Positions 44,974-53,850 of a stretch of DNA of 64,000 nucleotides are shown here, one piece after another (within the stretch, counting starts at the first letter, position 1; each line of letters begins with the position of its first letter). Origin of the DNA: Leptotrichia hongkongensis (GTDB lineage Bacteria > Fusobacteriota > Fusobacteriia > Fusobacteriales > Leptotrichiaceae); NCBI RefSeq assembly GCF_007990635.1, contig NZ_AP019846.1, positions 1,798,001 to 1,862,000 on the forward strand, given 5' to 3'. The translations under genes and the position numbers were made by a program. Under the pieces are notes generated by a model. The model saw only the letters and a program-made list of their open reading frames with translations, searched no databases and had not been told where the DNA came from.

Positions 44974-47238
44974 CTATTTTTTGATTATATCTATCACTTC
45001 TGACATTGATTTCAAATTATTTGCCAATCTATCAAAATCTTCACGGCTTCTTATTGTTATTCTTAAATGTATAAGTATTCTTTTATTCCCATTTTCCTTA
45101 AAAGTATTTGTATTTACATTTAAAAGGTTCATTTTGTATTCGTTTAGAATTCGAATAATGTCAAGAAGAAGTCCGTTTCTATCCGAAGCTTTTATTGTAA
45201 AATTAAATTCATATGTTGCATTGGCAGACATTGCAGATTCATCCCAGTAAACATCAATTTCCCTTTCAGGCTCCTTTTCCATAAGGGATATGAAATTTTG
45301 ACAATCTGAGCGGTGTATTGCTATTCCACGTCCTCTTGTTACATAACCTCGTATTTCATCTCCAGGAAGTGGACTGCAGCATTTTGCAAAACGATACATC
45401 GTATTCTCAGTTCCAGATATTTTGACTCCACCATTATTTTTCCCTTTTTGTCTATTTGCTTTTTCTGTTTCTTCCTCAAGCACTTTTTCAAGAGCCTTTT
45501 CTTCTTTTTTCTCAAATTTGTTCATAAATCCGTCAAGCGACAAATCTCCGATAGCAAATCTGTAAAATAATGTTTTAGTATCAGCTACATTAAATTTTTT
45601 CATATAAAGGAAAACACGTTCATCTTCAAGCATATCCTTCAATTTTAGTCCAAGCTGCTCAAATTCCTTTTCTAGAATTTGTTCTCCTTCTTTTGATTTT
45701 TCTTCAAATTCCTTATCCTTAAACCATTTTCGGATTTTCACACGGGAACCGTGATTGTTTACCATTTCAATCCAGTCTTTTCCAGGACCTTTATTAACAT
45801 TTTTGGAAGTCATGACTTCGACTTTATCTCCATTTTTAAGTACCTGATTTAGCTGCGTAATTCTTCCGTTTACCTTTGCTCCAATCGTTCTGTACCCAAT
45901 TTGAGTATGTACTTGGAATGCAAAATCAAGCGCTGTTGAATTTCTAGGCATTTCCATTACATCGTCTTTTGGTGTGAATACAAATATTGTCTGTTTTAAA
46001 ACATCTCCTGTAACTTCCTGTGCAAATCCCTTCTGTTCCTTCTCATCCGATTTGCTTTGAACAGAATCAGTCAATTTTTTTGCATCTGCATAAAATTTTT
46101 CATTTTTAGACTTAGATTTTTTTTCTTTATATTTCCAATGTGCAGCAACCCCTTCTTCTGCTATTTCGTGCATTTCTTGAGTTCTAATCTGAATTTCCAC
46201 ATTTTGGTCATTAGGCCCTTTTACAGTTGTATGGATGGATTGGTAGCCGTTTGGTTTTGGCTGGGAAATATAGTCCTTGAAACGCTTAAATACTGGAATG
46301 AATAAATCGTGAATTATTCCAAGTACATTATAGCACTCATTTTTTTTCTTAACAATAATTCTTATCGCAATCAAGTCATTCAAATCTACGAATCTTTTTT
46401 CCTTTTCATTCATTTTACGATAAATGCTGTATAAATGCTTTGGACGTCCTGTAACTTCTCCTTTTATATGATTTTTTTCAAGTTCTGCTTGAATTTTTTC
46501 AATAAAATTTGCTGTATATTCTTCACGTTCCTTCCTTTTGGAATTTATAAGTTCCTTAATCTCGTAATAATCTTTTGGATATAAAAATCTAAAACTAATA
46601 TCTTCCAGTTCCCATTTTATCTTTGCCATCCCAATTCTATGTGCAATCGGTGCGTAAATTTCAATGGTTTCTTTTGATTTTTCCTGCTGCTTTTCAGGCT
46701 TCATATATTTTAATGTCCGCATATTATGAAGCCTATCCGCAAGTTTTATAATTACAACCCGAATATCTTCCGACATTGCAACTACCATTTTTCTTATATT
46801 CTCCAGCTTTTTACTGTCCGTTCTTGGTAAATTCCTAAGTTTAGTAACTCCATCTACAAGTTTTTTTACATCTTCTCCAAAGCTGTACTCAATATCTGCC
46901 AGCGTTATAAGCGTATCTTCAACCACATCGTGAAGAAGCCCTGCTACAATCGTATCTGTATCCATTCTCATATCAGCGAGTATTTCTGCTACTTCTACAG
47001 GATGCAAAATGTAGTCCTCTCCACTTTTTCTCTTCTGTCCCACATGTGACTCGTAAGCAAGTGTAAAAGCCTCTGCCACTTTATCCATATCTACATCCAG
47101 ATTATTTTCCTTAATTCTGTCTGCCAGCTGCTTATACAGCTCATCATAGCTTTTATTAACAATCTCCGGCATTTTCATATCTTCAATCTCATCATCTGTC
47201 ATTTTCCAGTCATTTTTTAACACTTTTTTCTCATCCAT
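44974..47238 (-). CDS. relA: Bifunctional (p)ppGpp synthetase/hydrolase (RelA/SpoT)
   Basis: About 754 residues. HD hydrolase (about 35-190): YILHPVEVAEIL, AGLLHDVVEDT, RLHNMRTLKYM. Synthetase: GRPKHLYSIYRKM, FVDLNDLIAIRIIV, KPNGYQSIHTTVKG, MHEIAEEGVAAHWKYK. TGS domain: FVFTPKDDVMEMPRNSTALD. A zinc-finger-like stretch (RFAKCCSPLPGDEIRGYV) and a C-terminal ACT domain follow. Both catalytic halves look intact, so it should make and destroy (p)ppGpp. Possible starts are 47268 (TTG), 47250 and 47238; the last is best spaced from GAGAGG. Confidence 0.95.
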   Translation of the reverse strand: MDEKKVLKNDWKMTDDEIEDMKMPEIVNKSYDELYKQLADRIKENNLDVDMDKVAEAFTLAYESHVGQKRKSGEDYILHPVEVAEILADMRMDTDTIVAGLLHDVVEDTLITLADIEYSFGEDVKKLVDGVTKLRNLPRTDSKKLENIRKMVVAMSEDIRVVIIKLADRLHNMRTLKYMKPEKQQEKSKETIEIYAPIAHRIGMAKIKWELEDISFRFLYPKDYYEIKELINSKRKEREEYTANFIEKIQAELEKNHIKGEVTGRPKHLYSIYRKMNEKEKRFVDLNDLIAIRIIVKKKNECYNVLGIIHDLFIPVFKRFKDYISQPKPNGYQSIHTTVKGPNDQNVEIQIRTQEMHEIAEEGVAAHWKYKEKKSKSKNEKFYADAKKLTDSVQSKSDEKEQKGFAQEVTGDVLKQTIFVFTPKDDVMEMPRNSTALDFAFQVHTQIGYRTIGAKVNGRITQLNQVLKNGDKVEVMTSKNVNKGPGKDWIEMVNNHGSRVKIRKWFKDKEFEEKSKEGEQILEKEFEQLGLKLKDMLEDERVFLYMKKFNVADTKTLFYRFAIGDLSLDGFMNKFEKKEEKALEKVLEEETEKANRQKGKNNGGVKISGTENTMYRFAKCCSPLPGDEIRGYVTRGRGIAIHRSDCQNFISLMEKEPEREIDVYWDESAMSANATYEFNFTIKASDRNGLLLDIIRILNEYKMNLLNVNTNTFKENGNKRILIHLRITIRSREDFDRLANNLKSMSEVIDIIKK

Positions 47239-47442
47239 CTCGCATCCCATCCTCTCAGTATCAAACAAAATCCATTTTATCTTATTTTATCCAATCACTT
47301 TTTCTTAAAATTATTTTACTATACATTTTAAAAAAAATCTATTATAAAGTGTGAATATTGTTAATTATTTTTGTTTTGGGATTCTAAATTATTATTCATT
47401 ATTTTTATTTCATATTAAATCCATTATAAATCACTAGTAATA

Positions 47443-47477
47443 CAAAAAAGCCAAATTTTTACATCTGGCTTTTTTTC
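47443..47477. terminator. Terminator after the DeoR-type regulator
   Basis: AGCCA/TGGCT hairpin with T-runs on both strands, 70 bases past the regulator stop. Confidence 0.7.
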
Positions 47478-47547
47478 AAATATATAAAAATTATAATGTA
47501 TAGAAGACTACCTTAAACTAGATAATAGCTTAAAAATTTTTTATAAA

Positions 47548-48318
47548 CTATAAAATTTCCACTTCAGACTTATCAAATATTTTTTTATAGCTTTCTAAAA
47601 AATCTTTTTTATCTTTTTCACAAATAAATACATCAAAATCAGACAAATTACTAAATTTATAATTTCCTAAAATCCCTAATTTTCTGTATTCAGTTGCTAA
47701 AAATATTTTTTTTGAAATATTCATTATTTCTTTTTTTGTATTTCCGTCATTTGCTTCAAAATTCATCACTTTTCCAGCTTCCAAATCTATTCCTGCACTT
47801 CCAACAAAGGCTTTATCCACATTATATTTTTTTATGTAGTTAATTGCCTCTATCCCCACGTTTCCGCCAATTTCCTTGTTGTATTCGCCACCTATCATAA
47901 TGATGTTTATTTTCGAATTTTTATTAAAATGTGTTGTTATGCTAGGCATATTTGTAATAAGGGTTATTTCTTTTTGAGAATTTGCAAGATATTCTGCCGC
48001 AATATAGTTTATGCTTGTAATATCAAAAAATACTGTTTCCCTGTTTTGAATATTTTCTATTATTTTTCTTGCGATAATTTCCTTCGGCTTTGTTCTATTT
48101 ATGACTCTTTCTTCAAGTGTGCTGGAATGTGCCAGTTCCTTTAGCAAGATTGCTCCCCCGTGGGTTCTTTTAAGTTTTCCTTCCTGCTCCAGCCTTTTTA
48201 GGTTCTTTCTTATAATAACTTCTGAAACGTTAAATTTTACTGCCAAATCAGCAACTTTTACTTTTTTCTCATTTTTTAGAATTTCCAGTATTTTTTCCAG
48301 TCTTTCATCCAAAAACAT
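47548..48318 (-). CDS. DeoR family sugar-responsive repressor
   Basis: 256 residues. The N-terminal DeoR helix-turn-helix (KVADLAVKFNVSEVIIRKNL, RTHGGAIL) is followed by the DeoR C-terminal sensor (DKAFVGSAGIDLEAG, ATEYRKLGILGNYKF). Such repressors respond to sugar phosphates. It lies 76 bases after the FSA-type aldolase gene on the same strand and faces a glycyl-radical operon beyond it, so it probably controls one or both. Confidence 0.92.
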   Translation of the reverse strand: MFLDERLEKILEILKNEKKVKVADLAVKFNVSEVIIRKNLKRLEQEGKLKRTHGGAILLKELAHSSTLEERVINRTKPKEIIARKIIENIQNRETVFFDITSINYIAAEYLANSQKEITLITNMPSITTHFNKNSKINIIMIGGEYNKEIGGNVGIEAINYIKKYNVDKAFVGSAGIDLEAGKVMNFEANDGNTKKEIMNISKKIFLATEYRKLGILGNYKFSNLSDFDVFICEKDKKDFLESYKKIFDKSEVEIL

Positions 48319-48394
48319 ATTAAATCTCCAATGCTTTTTATAGTTACTTAGATTATACCAAAATTCATTTAATATTTCAAAATTTTATAAAAAA

Positions 48395-49111
48395 TCATAA
48401 TAAATCAAGCAATGTTTTTTGGCCATAAACTTTTTCCCAGTCTGAATTAAATGTATCCATGCTCCAGTCTGTGTAAGGATGATAAATTAATTTTTCAAAA
48501 ACGTCTGGAGCTACTGTTACAGATTTTGATCCAGCTAGAATTGCTTCATGAACTTGTCTTACATTCTTAAATGAAGCTCCTAATATTTTTGGCTCAAAAA
48601 TTCTTTTGTACCGTGCCAGTTTTTCCTCATCAGTTTTTTTAGTCATTTCAAGGATTTTATAGGCATCTTTTACAATTTCAATTCCATTTTCGCCAATGTT
48701 ATCAGAACGATTAATATATGGAGCCATATATTCTGCTCCTGCTTCAGCTGCCATAATTATCTGCTGAGGTGACAAAATACCTGTTGCAGTGATTTTATAT
48801 CCATCTTTTGCCAAATTTTTTATGGCTTTTATGCCTTCAGGCGTTACAGGGATTTTTGTATAAAGATTTTCTCCAAAAGCATCATGCAGAAGTTTCACTT
48901 CTTTTATCATTATTTCAGCTGTACTTGCCACAGCCTGTGCATGCACAATTTTATCTCTTCCAATAATATCAAAAATATCATTTATAATATCCTTAAAATC
49001 TCTTTTTTCCTTTGCAATAATAGTAGGATTTGTAGTTACACCTGCTATTGGAAAAATATCACTGATTTTTTTTATACTTTCCAAATTTGCCGTATCAATA
49101 AAATATTGCAT
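48395..49111 (-). CDS. Fructose-6-phosphate aldolase/transaldolase-like protein (FSA/TalC type)
   Basis: 238 residues, slightly longer than FSA (about 220). MQYFIDTANLESIKKISD, GVTTNPTIIAKE, YTKIPVTPEGIKAIK (Schiff-base lysine), TATGILSPQQIIMAAEAGAE and YMAPYINR are the signature. FSA-type enzymes cleave fructose-6-phosphate or deoxy-analogues to glyceraldehyde-3-phosphate and a ketone. In E. coli fsa genes sit beside glycyl-radical enzyme genes; the same neighbourhood appears here. Confidence 0.9.
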   Translation of the reverse strand: MQYFIDTANLESIKKISDIFPIAGVTTNPTIIAKEKRDFKDIINDIFDIIGRDKIVHAQAVASTAEIMIKEVKLLHDAFGENLYTKIPVTPEGIKAIKNLAKDGYKITATGILSPQQIIMAAEAGAEYMAPYINRSDNIGENGIEIVKDAYKILEMTKKTDEEKLARYKRIFEPKILGASFKNVRQVHEAILAGSKSVTVAPDVFEKLIYHPYTDWSMDTFNSDWEKVYGQKTLLDLL

Positions 49112-49185
49112 TTCTGTTGTCCTTCCTTTTGTTTTTTATATCAAATAGTTTAATATTTTAATTAGTTTCGTTTTATTTCGATATA

Positions 49186-49214
49186 ATTTTAATACATAAT
49201 TTAAGAAATGTCAA
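49186..49214 (-). promoter_or_regulatory. Promoter of the aldolase-DeoR unit
   Basis: On the minus strand TTGACA, 17-base spacer, TAAAAT. Confidence 0.65.
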
Positions 49215-49246
49215 TCTATTTTTTTAATTTTTTTGAAATTTTTTGA

Positions 49247-49274
49247 TTGAATAATTATTTTTTTATAGTATAAT
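49247..49274 (+). promoter_or_regulatory. Promoter of a short candidate antisense RNA
   Basis: TTGAAT, 16-base spacer, TATAAT, pointing into a gene-free stretch that ends at a terminator 70 bases on. Confidence 0.5.
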
Positions 49275-49280
49275 TGTTAT

Positions 49281-49346
49281 ACAAGAAAACAATCATAATA
49301 TGAAAAAACAATGACAAGAGCTAGCTCAATTTGGGCTAGTTTTTTT
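49281..49346 (+). ncRNA. Candidate small RNA complementary to the toxin leader
   Basis: A predicted ~66-nt RNA ending in the hairpin CTAGCTC/GGGCTAG (49321-49339) plus seven T. Its bases AATCATAATATGAA (49291-49304) are the exact reverse complement of TTCATATTATGATT at 49387-49400, directly upstream of the small ORF's ribosome site. As both are transcribed rightward, the RNA could pair with the leader in trans. Ends are inferred. Confidence 0.4.
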
Positions 49347-49370
49347 GTATTAAATTTTTTATAACATTTT

Positions 49371-49385
49371 TAGGTTCGTTACCTA
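49371..49385 (+). repeat. Short hairpin at the start of the small-ORF leader
   Basis: TAGGT/ACCTA perfect stem with a 5-base loop, followed at once by the 14-base complementary segment. It may protect the 5' end of the toxin mRNA. Confidence 0.45.
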
Positions 49386-49414
49386 ATTCATATTATGATT
49401 TGGGGTGATGTCCA

Positions 49415-49483
49415 ATGGAACGGGATATAGTTTTTATATTAGTTCAACTTGTGGTTATTTACTACATCCTAAGCAGAAGATGA
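49415..49483 (+). CDS. Candidate type I toxin: 22-residue hydrophobic peptide
   Basis: The peptide begins MERDIVFILVQLVVIYYILS and ends Arg-Arg: one membrane helix flanked by charges, like small type I toxins. The ribosome site GGGGTG (49402-49407) is inside TTTGGGGTG, whose exact complement CACCCCAAA starts right after the stop codon (49484-49492), so the full-length mRNA can fold with the ribosome site closed. A terminator follows at 49510-49540. No named family recognised. Confidence 0.5.
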   Translation: MERDIVFILVQLVVIYYILSRR

Positions 49484-49509
49484 CACCCCAAAATGAAAAA
49501 ACATTTTCC

Positions 49510-49540
49510 CCTGCAATTATATTTATATTGCAGGTTTTTT
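49510..49540 (+). terminator. Terminator of the small-toxin candidate
   Basis: CCTGCAAT/ATTGCAGG perfect 8-bp stem followed by six T. Confidence 0.85.
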
Positions 49541-49569
49541 ATAATTTTTTATAAAATTAAATAAAACTA

Positions 49570-49598
49570 TTGACAAATTTTCAAAAATAGGATAAAAT
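49570..49598 (+). promoter_or_regulatory. Promoter of the glycyl-radical operon
   Basis: TTGACA, 17-base spacer, TAAAAT, 65 bases before the activase ATG. Confidence 0.7.
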
Positions 49599-49662
49599 CG
49601 AAATATAAAGAAACAATTTGAAACTACAGATTTTTTTAAAAAGAAAAAGAGGTAGATAATCT

Positions 49663-50481
49663 ATGAGAGCATTAGTTACAGATATTGAAAGAGGAGCTAC
49701 ATTTGATGGACCAGGAATTAGAACAGTCGTGTATTTTAAAGGATGTCCACTTAGATGTCTGTGGTGTTCCAATCCTGAAACGCAAAAATTAGAAAATGAA
49801 TTTTGGGATTATGATGGCTCTCTTTATAAGGGAAACAAAAATCAATGTTCTGGCTGTCCTGCCGCAAATTCACTAAAACAAGTTGCAAAAGACATGACAC
49901 TGGAAGAAGTATTTGAAATCGTTATGAAAGATGAAAACTTTTATAGAAATTCTGGTGGCGGTGTTACATTGAGTGGCGGAGAAATACTTGTAAATTCAGC
50001 TTTTGCAATAGAACTTTTTGAAAAGTTAAAAGAAGAATATATTAACACGGCCATAGAAACGACAGGATATGGGAATTATAAGGATCTTGAAAATTTAGCA
50101 AAACTAACAGATACTGTATTATTTGATATAAAGCACTTAAATAGCCAAAAACATAAGGAATACACTTCTGTCTCAAATGAAATTATTTTAGAAAATCTTA
50201 CAAAACTTTCAAAATGGCACAAAAAAATCATTATGCGTTTTCCGTTTATAAAAGGAATTAATGATGACGAGAAAAATATTCGTCAAACAGCAGAATTCCT
50301 AAAAAAATTGAATCTTCTAGAAGTAAACATTCTTCCCTATCACACAATGGGGTTAGAAAAATATAGAAAACTAGGTCGTGAATATCCTATGAAAACATTG
50401 GAAAAACATACACAAGCGGAACTGGATAACGCTGTAGGCATAATGAACAGTTACGGATTGAAAGCAAAATTATATGGATAA
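49663..50481 (+). CDS. Glycyl-radical enzyme activating enzyme (radical SAM, PflA/PflC type)
   Basis: 272 residues. The radical SAM cluster is C28-x3-C32-x2-C35 in FKGCPLRCLWCSNPE. GGGVTLSGGEILVN and the conserved KGINDDE segment follow. Only a short CSGC-type insert sits near residue 62; the usual eight-cysteine ferredoxin insert of PflC-type activases is lacking, so it appears to be a single-cluster or reduced form. It installs the glycyl radical on the enzyme encoded 47 bases downstream. Confidence 0.93.
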   Translation: MRALVTDIERGATFDGPGIRTVVYFKGCPLRCLWCSNPETQKLENEFWDYDGSLYKGNKNQCSGCPAANSLKQVAKDMTLEEVFEIVMKDENFYRNSGGGVTLSGGEILVNSAFAIELFEKLKEEYINTAIETTGYGNYKDLENLAKLTDTVLFDIKHLNSQKHKEYTSVSNEIILENLTKLSKWHKKIIMRFPFIKGINDDEKNIRQTAEFLKKLNLLEVNILPYHTMGLEKYRKLGREYPMKTLEKHTQAELDNAVGIMNSYGLKAKLYG

Positions 50482-50528
50482 CGAAAATTAAAGATAAAGA
50501 TAAAATATAAAAAATGGAGGAAAAAACA

Positions 50529-52931
50529 ATGAAAGAATTTGTTTTGAAAAGCGAAAGAGTAAAAAAATTAAGAGAATCGGCTTTATCAAAATTTCCTGGT
50601 GTCAGTGTCGAAAGAGGAAGACTTTTGACAAAAGCATACAAAGAACACGAAGGAAAATCAAAATATATTGTCCGTGCTTACGCAGTTAAGGAAATTTTAG
50701 AAAATATGACAATTTATATAAAAGATGGAGAACTTGTCGTAGGAAATCAGTCTGTAGACGAGAGAACTGCTCCCCTTTTCCCAGAATATGCAGTAGACTG
50801 GATTATTGATGAAATCAAGACAAAAGGTAACTTTGACCATAGAGACGGAGATAAATTCAGAATACCCGAAGAAGAAATTCCAGAATTACTTGAAATATGC
50901 GAATGGTGGCGTGGAAAAACATTAAAGGACAAAGCTCACGCTCAAATGCCTCAGGAAATAAAAGAAGCTGGAATCGCAAAAATTATTCACGGAGAAGGAA
51001 ATATGACTTCTGGTGACGGACACATTGTTCCTGATTTTAAAAAGGTTTTGACAAAAGGGCTAAAAGGTGTCATCGAAGAAGCTAAGGCTTCTATGGAAAA
51101 AGTAGACATTACAGTTTATGGCGGGTATAATAAAATTGATTTCTTAAAAGCTGTACAAATTGTGGCACAAGCAACTATTGATTTTGCTCATAGATTTGCA
51201 AATTTGGCAAAGGAACTTGCTGAAAAGGAAACTGATTCCCAAAGAAAAGAAGAATTACTTCAAATTCACAAAAATTGTCTAAACGTACCAGAAAATCCTG
51301 CTCAGACATTTTGGGAAGGAGTACAAGCAATCTGGTTTATCCATCTAGTAATTCAGATTGAAAGCAATGGACATTCAGCTTCTCTTGGAAGAGTGGATCA
51401 ATATTTATATCCACTTTACAAAAAAGAGGTACTGGAAGGTGATTTAGACAGAGAATTTGCAAAAGAAATGCTGCAATGTCTATGGGTAAAACTTTACTCT
51501 GTAATAAAAGTCCGTTCAACTTCGCATTCTGGTTATGGTGCAGGTTATCCAACTTATCAAAATGTTACAATAGGAGGATCGACTCCAGCTGGAAAAGATT
51601 CTACAAATGAATTAAGCTATTTAATACTGGAAAGTGTTGGAGAAAATAAGCTTACACAGCCAAACCTGTCAGCAAGATTTCACATAAATTCTCCAGAAAA
51701 ATTTATTAGAAAATGTGCCGAAGTAGCCGCAACAGGTTATGGAATGCCTGCAATGCATACAGATGAAATAATAGTTCCTGCATTGTTAAATAAAGGCGTA
51801 AAAATTGAAGATGCCTACAATTATTCAATGGTAGGATGTGTAGAAGTGGCTGTTCCTGGAAAATGGGGATATAGATGTACTGGTATGACTTTCTTAAACT
51901 TTGTAAAAGCAACTGAACTTGTATTGACTGACGGCTATGATGCTAGAACTGGACTTCAATTACTAAAAGCTGGAAAACTAACTGACTATGAAACTTATGA
52001 TGATTTGTGGGAAGCATGGAAAAAATATATGAAACACTATACAAAATTGTCAGTAGCGCTTGACGCATTGTCTGATACACATTTGGAAGAATTCCCTGAC
52101 ATTTTATTATCAAGCCTTATTGATGACTGTATCGGCAGAGGACTTTCCGCAAAAGAAGGTGGAGCTGTTTATGACATCATTTCAGGACTTCAAGTGGGAA
52201 TTGCAAATGCTGCAAATTCACTATACGCTCTAAAAACTACTGTTTTTGATAACAAAATTTTAACAAAAGAAGAAGTTTACAATGCCCTTCAGACAAATTA
52301 TGCTGGAGAAAATGGGCAACGAATCAGAAAAATATTGTTAGAAGTACCTAAATATGGAAATGATATTGATGAAGTGGATGTATTTGCTACAAATATTTAC
52401 TGGACATATATTGATGAAATTCAAAAATATCATAATACAAGATATGGAAGAGGCCCTATTAATTGTGGTTACGGAGTTTCTACATCTGGAATCTCATCAA
52501 ATGTACCAATGGGAACAGTGAGCGGTGCAACTCCAGATGGAAGATATGCCTATACACCAGCGGCTGAAGGTGGTTCACCAACTCAAGGAACTGACACAAA
52601 TGGTCCAACAGCAGTACTAAATTCTGTAAATAAATTGCCAACTCTTATGATTACAGGTGGACAGTTATTGAATCAAAAATATCCGCCAGAATTAGTAAAC
52701 ACTCCAGAACAATTTGAAAAATTTGTAAATGTAATAAAATCATTTATAAGTTCAAAAGGATGGCATATACAATTTAACATTATTTCAGGAAAAACATTAA
52801 AACAAGCACAAGTTGAACCTGAAAAACATAGAGATATAATAGTAAGAGTGGCTGGATACTGCGCTCAATTTGTTACACTTGACAGGACTACACAGAATGA
52901 TATTATTTCAAGAACAGAACAAAGAATATAA
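50529..52931 (+). CDS. Glycyl-radical enzyme of the PFL/dehydratase family
   Basis: 800 residues from the ATG at 50529, which has TGGAGG at the right distance (an upstream in-frame start would overlap that site). The thiyl cysteine and base lie in MVGCVEVAVPGKWGYRC (C437, E439), and the radical glycine in IIVRVAGYCAQFVTLD (about G771). GCVE is the dehydratase/lyase signature, not the Cys-Cys of true pyruvate formate-lyase, so the substrate is more likely a polyol, hydroxy-amino acid or sugar derivative. The neighbouring FSA-type aldolase and DeoR regulator point to a sugar derivative, as in the E. coli ybiW/ybiY-fsaA area. Exact substrate not determinable. Confidence 0.88.
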   Translation: MKEFVLKSERVKKLRESALSKFPGVSVERGRLLTKAYKEHEGKSKYIVRAYAVKEILENMTIYIKDGELVVGNQSVDERTAPLFPEYAVDWIIDEIKTKGNFDHRDGDKFRIPEEEIPELLEICEWWRGKTLKDKAHAQMPQEIKEAGIAKIIHGEGNMTSGDGHIVPDFKKVLTKGLKGVIEEAKASMEKVDITVYGGYNKIDFLKAVQIVAQATIDFAHRFANLAKELAEKETDSQRKEELLQIHKNCLNVPENPAQTFWEGVQAIWFIHLVIQIESNGHSASLGRVDQYLYPLYKKEVLEGDLDREFAKEMLQCLWVKLYSVIKVRSTSHSGYGAGYPTYQNVTIGGSTPAGKDSTNELSYLILESVGENKLTQPNLSARFHINSPEKFIRKCAEVAATGYGMPAMHTDEIIVPALLNKGVKIEDAYNYSMVGCVEVAVPGKWGYRCTGMTFLNFVKATELVLTDGYDARTGLQLLKAGKLTDYETYDDLWEAWKKYMKHYTKLSVALDALSDTHLEEFPDILLSSLIDDCIGRGLSAKEGGAVYDIISGLQVGIANAANSLYALKTTVFDNKILTKEEVYNALQTNYAGENGQRIRKILLEVPKYGNDIDEVDVFATNIYWTYIDEIQKYHNTRYGRGPINCGYGVSTSGISSNVPMGTVSGATPDGRYAYTPAAEGGSPTQGTDTNGPTAVLNSVNKLPTLMITGGQLLNQKYPPELVNTPEQFEKFVNVIKSFISSKGWHIQFNIISGKTLKQAQVEPEKHRDIIVRVAGYCAQFVTLDRTTQNDIISRTEQRI

Positions 52932-52976
52932 ATATGTATCTTTTTAGATAGTTTTTATAAATAAGTTTTCTCTTTA

Positions 52977-53016
52977 TACAAGAAGCTAGTAATTTTAGGC
53001 TTCTTGTATTTTTTTG
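52977..53016 (+). terminator. Terminator of the glycyl-radical operon
   Basis: TACAAGAAGC/GCTTCTTGTA perfect 10-bp stem followed by TTTTTTT. Confidence 0.9.
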
Positions 53017-53153
53017 CATAATCAACGTAACAAAACTCTACTTAAATACTTTATAAATTCATATTTTACACTAATTTTTGGGATTATTCACAAGTTGTAT
53101 TCTGATATTTTCAAATATTATTTCATCATATCTTTAGTTATCAAATAAATCTA

Positions 53154-53624
53154 TTATTTTACCAAATATCTCATCAAGTATCTTTCAACATTATCCCCAT
53201 ACTCGTTATCTAAAGTTTCTACTATTTTAAATCCCAGTTCTTCATAAATTTTTTTCGCAGTAAAATTATCCATATCTACAGTAAGCTCTATTCTCTTTAT
53301 TCCCATTTCTTTCAAAGTTTCCATTACATACTGAAGCAACTTTCTAGCATATCCATTTCTCTCAAATTTCGGCACAGTCGAAACTCCATAAACATAAGCT
53401 ACTTCTCTATCAAAACTGCTCAAAACTTCAATAACTGACATCAATTCTTCATTTTCATCGTTACTTAGCATCGCAAAAACTTTTCCATATTTAGTAAATG
53501 GCTTAATGTTCCAGTTTCCAACTGTTGCTTCTCCAAACACTTCATTTTCATGTTTAACAATCTTAAATAACAATTCTGAATCTTTTTTCGCATCCAATAT
53601 TCTAATCTTATAATTTTTTTCCAT
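53154..53624 (-). CDS. GNAT family N-acetyltransferase
   Basis: 156 residues from the chosen start. The acetyl-CoA loop VPKFERNGYARKLLQYVMET is the GNAT motif A, followed by RIELTVDMDNFTAKKIYEEL and GFKIVETLDN. The substrate is unknown. The ATG at 53624 is 9 bases from AAAGG; the ATG at 53633 touches it directly, so 53624 is preferred. Nothing is recognised in the 226-base gap before truA. Confidence 0.85.
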   Translation of the reverse strand: MEKNYKIRILDAKKDSELLFKIVKHENEVFGEATVGNWNIKPFTKYGKVFAMLSNDENEELMSVIEVLSSFDREVAYVYGVSTVPKFERNGYARKLLQYVMETLKEMGIKRIELTVDMDNFTAKKIYEELGFKIVETLDNEYGDNVERYLMRYLVK

Positions 53625-53850
53625 GGAAATCATCCTTTCTCATAAATTCTTCATATAATTCATTTTAACACAAAACTAGATTGATTAATTTGTAATATTT
53701 TTATTACAAAACATCTTCCTTATTAAATTAATCATTCTAAATAATATTAGAATCTAAATAAAATTTATTAAATTAGTAAAGCTATATAATATCAAATTTA
53801 ATTAAAATAACTATAATTTCTTTAGCCAGTTTTAGATTTTTACAAACAAT

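Noticed and set aside
49281-49346. Leader-peptide attenuator reading (ATGAAAAAACAATGA) for the short RNA
   Set aside because: Four-codon frame without a ribosome site and no downstream biosynthetic gene; the antisense explanation fits the 14-nt complement better.
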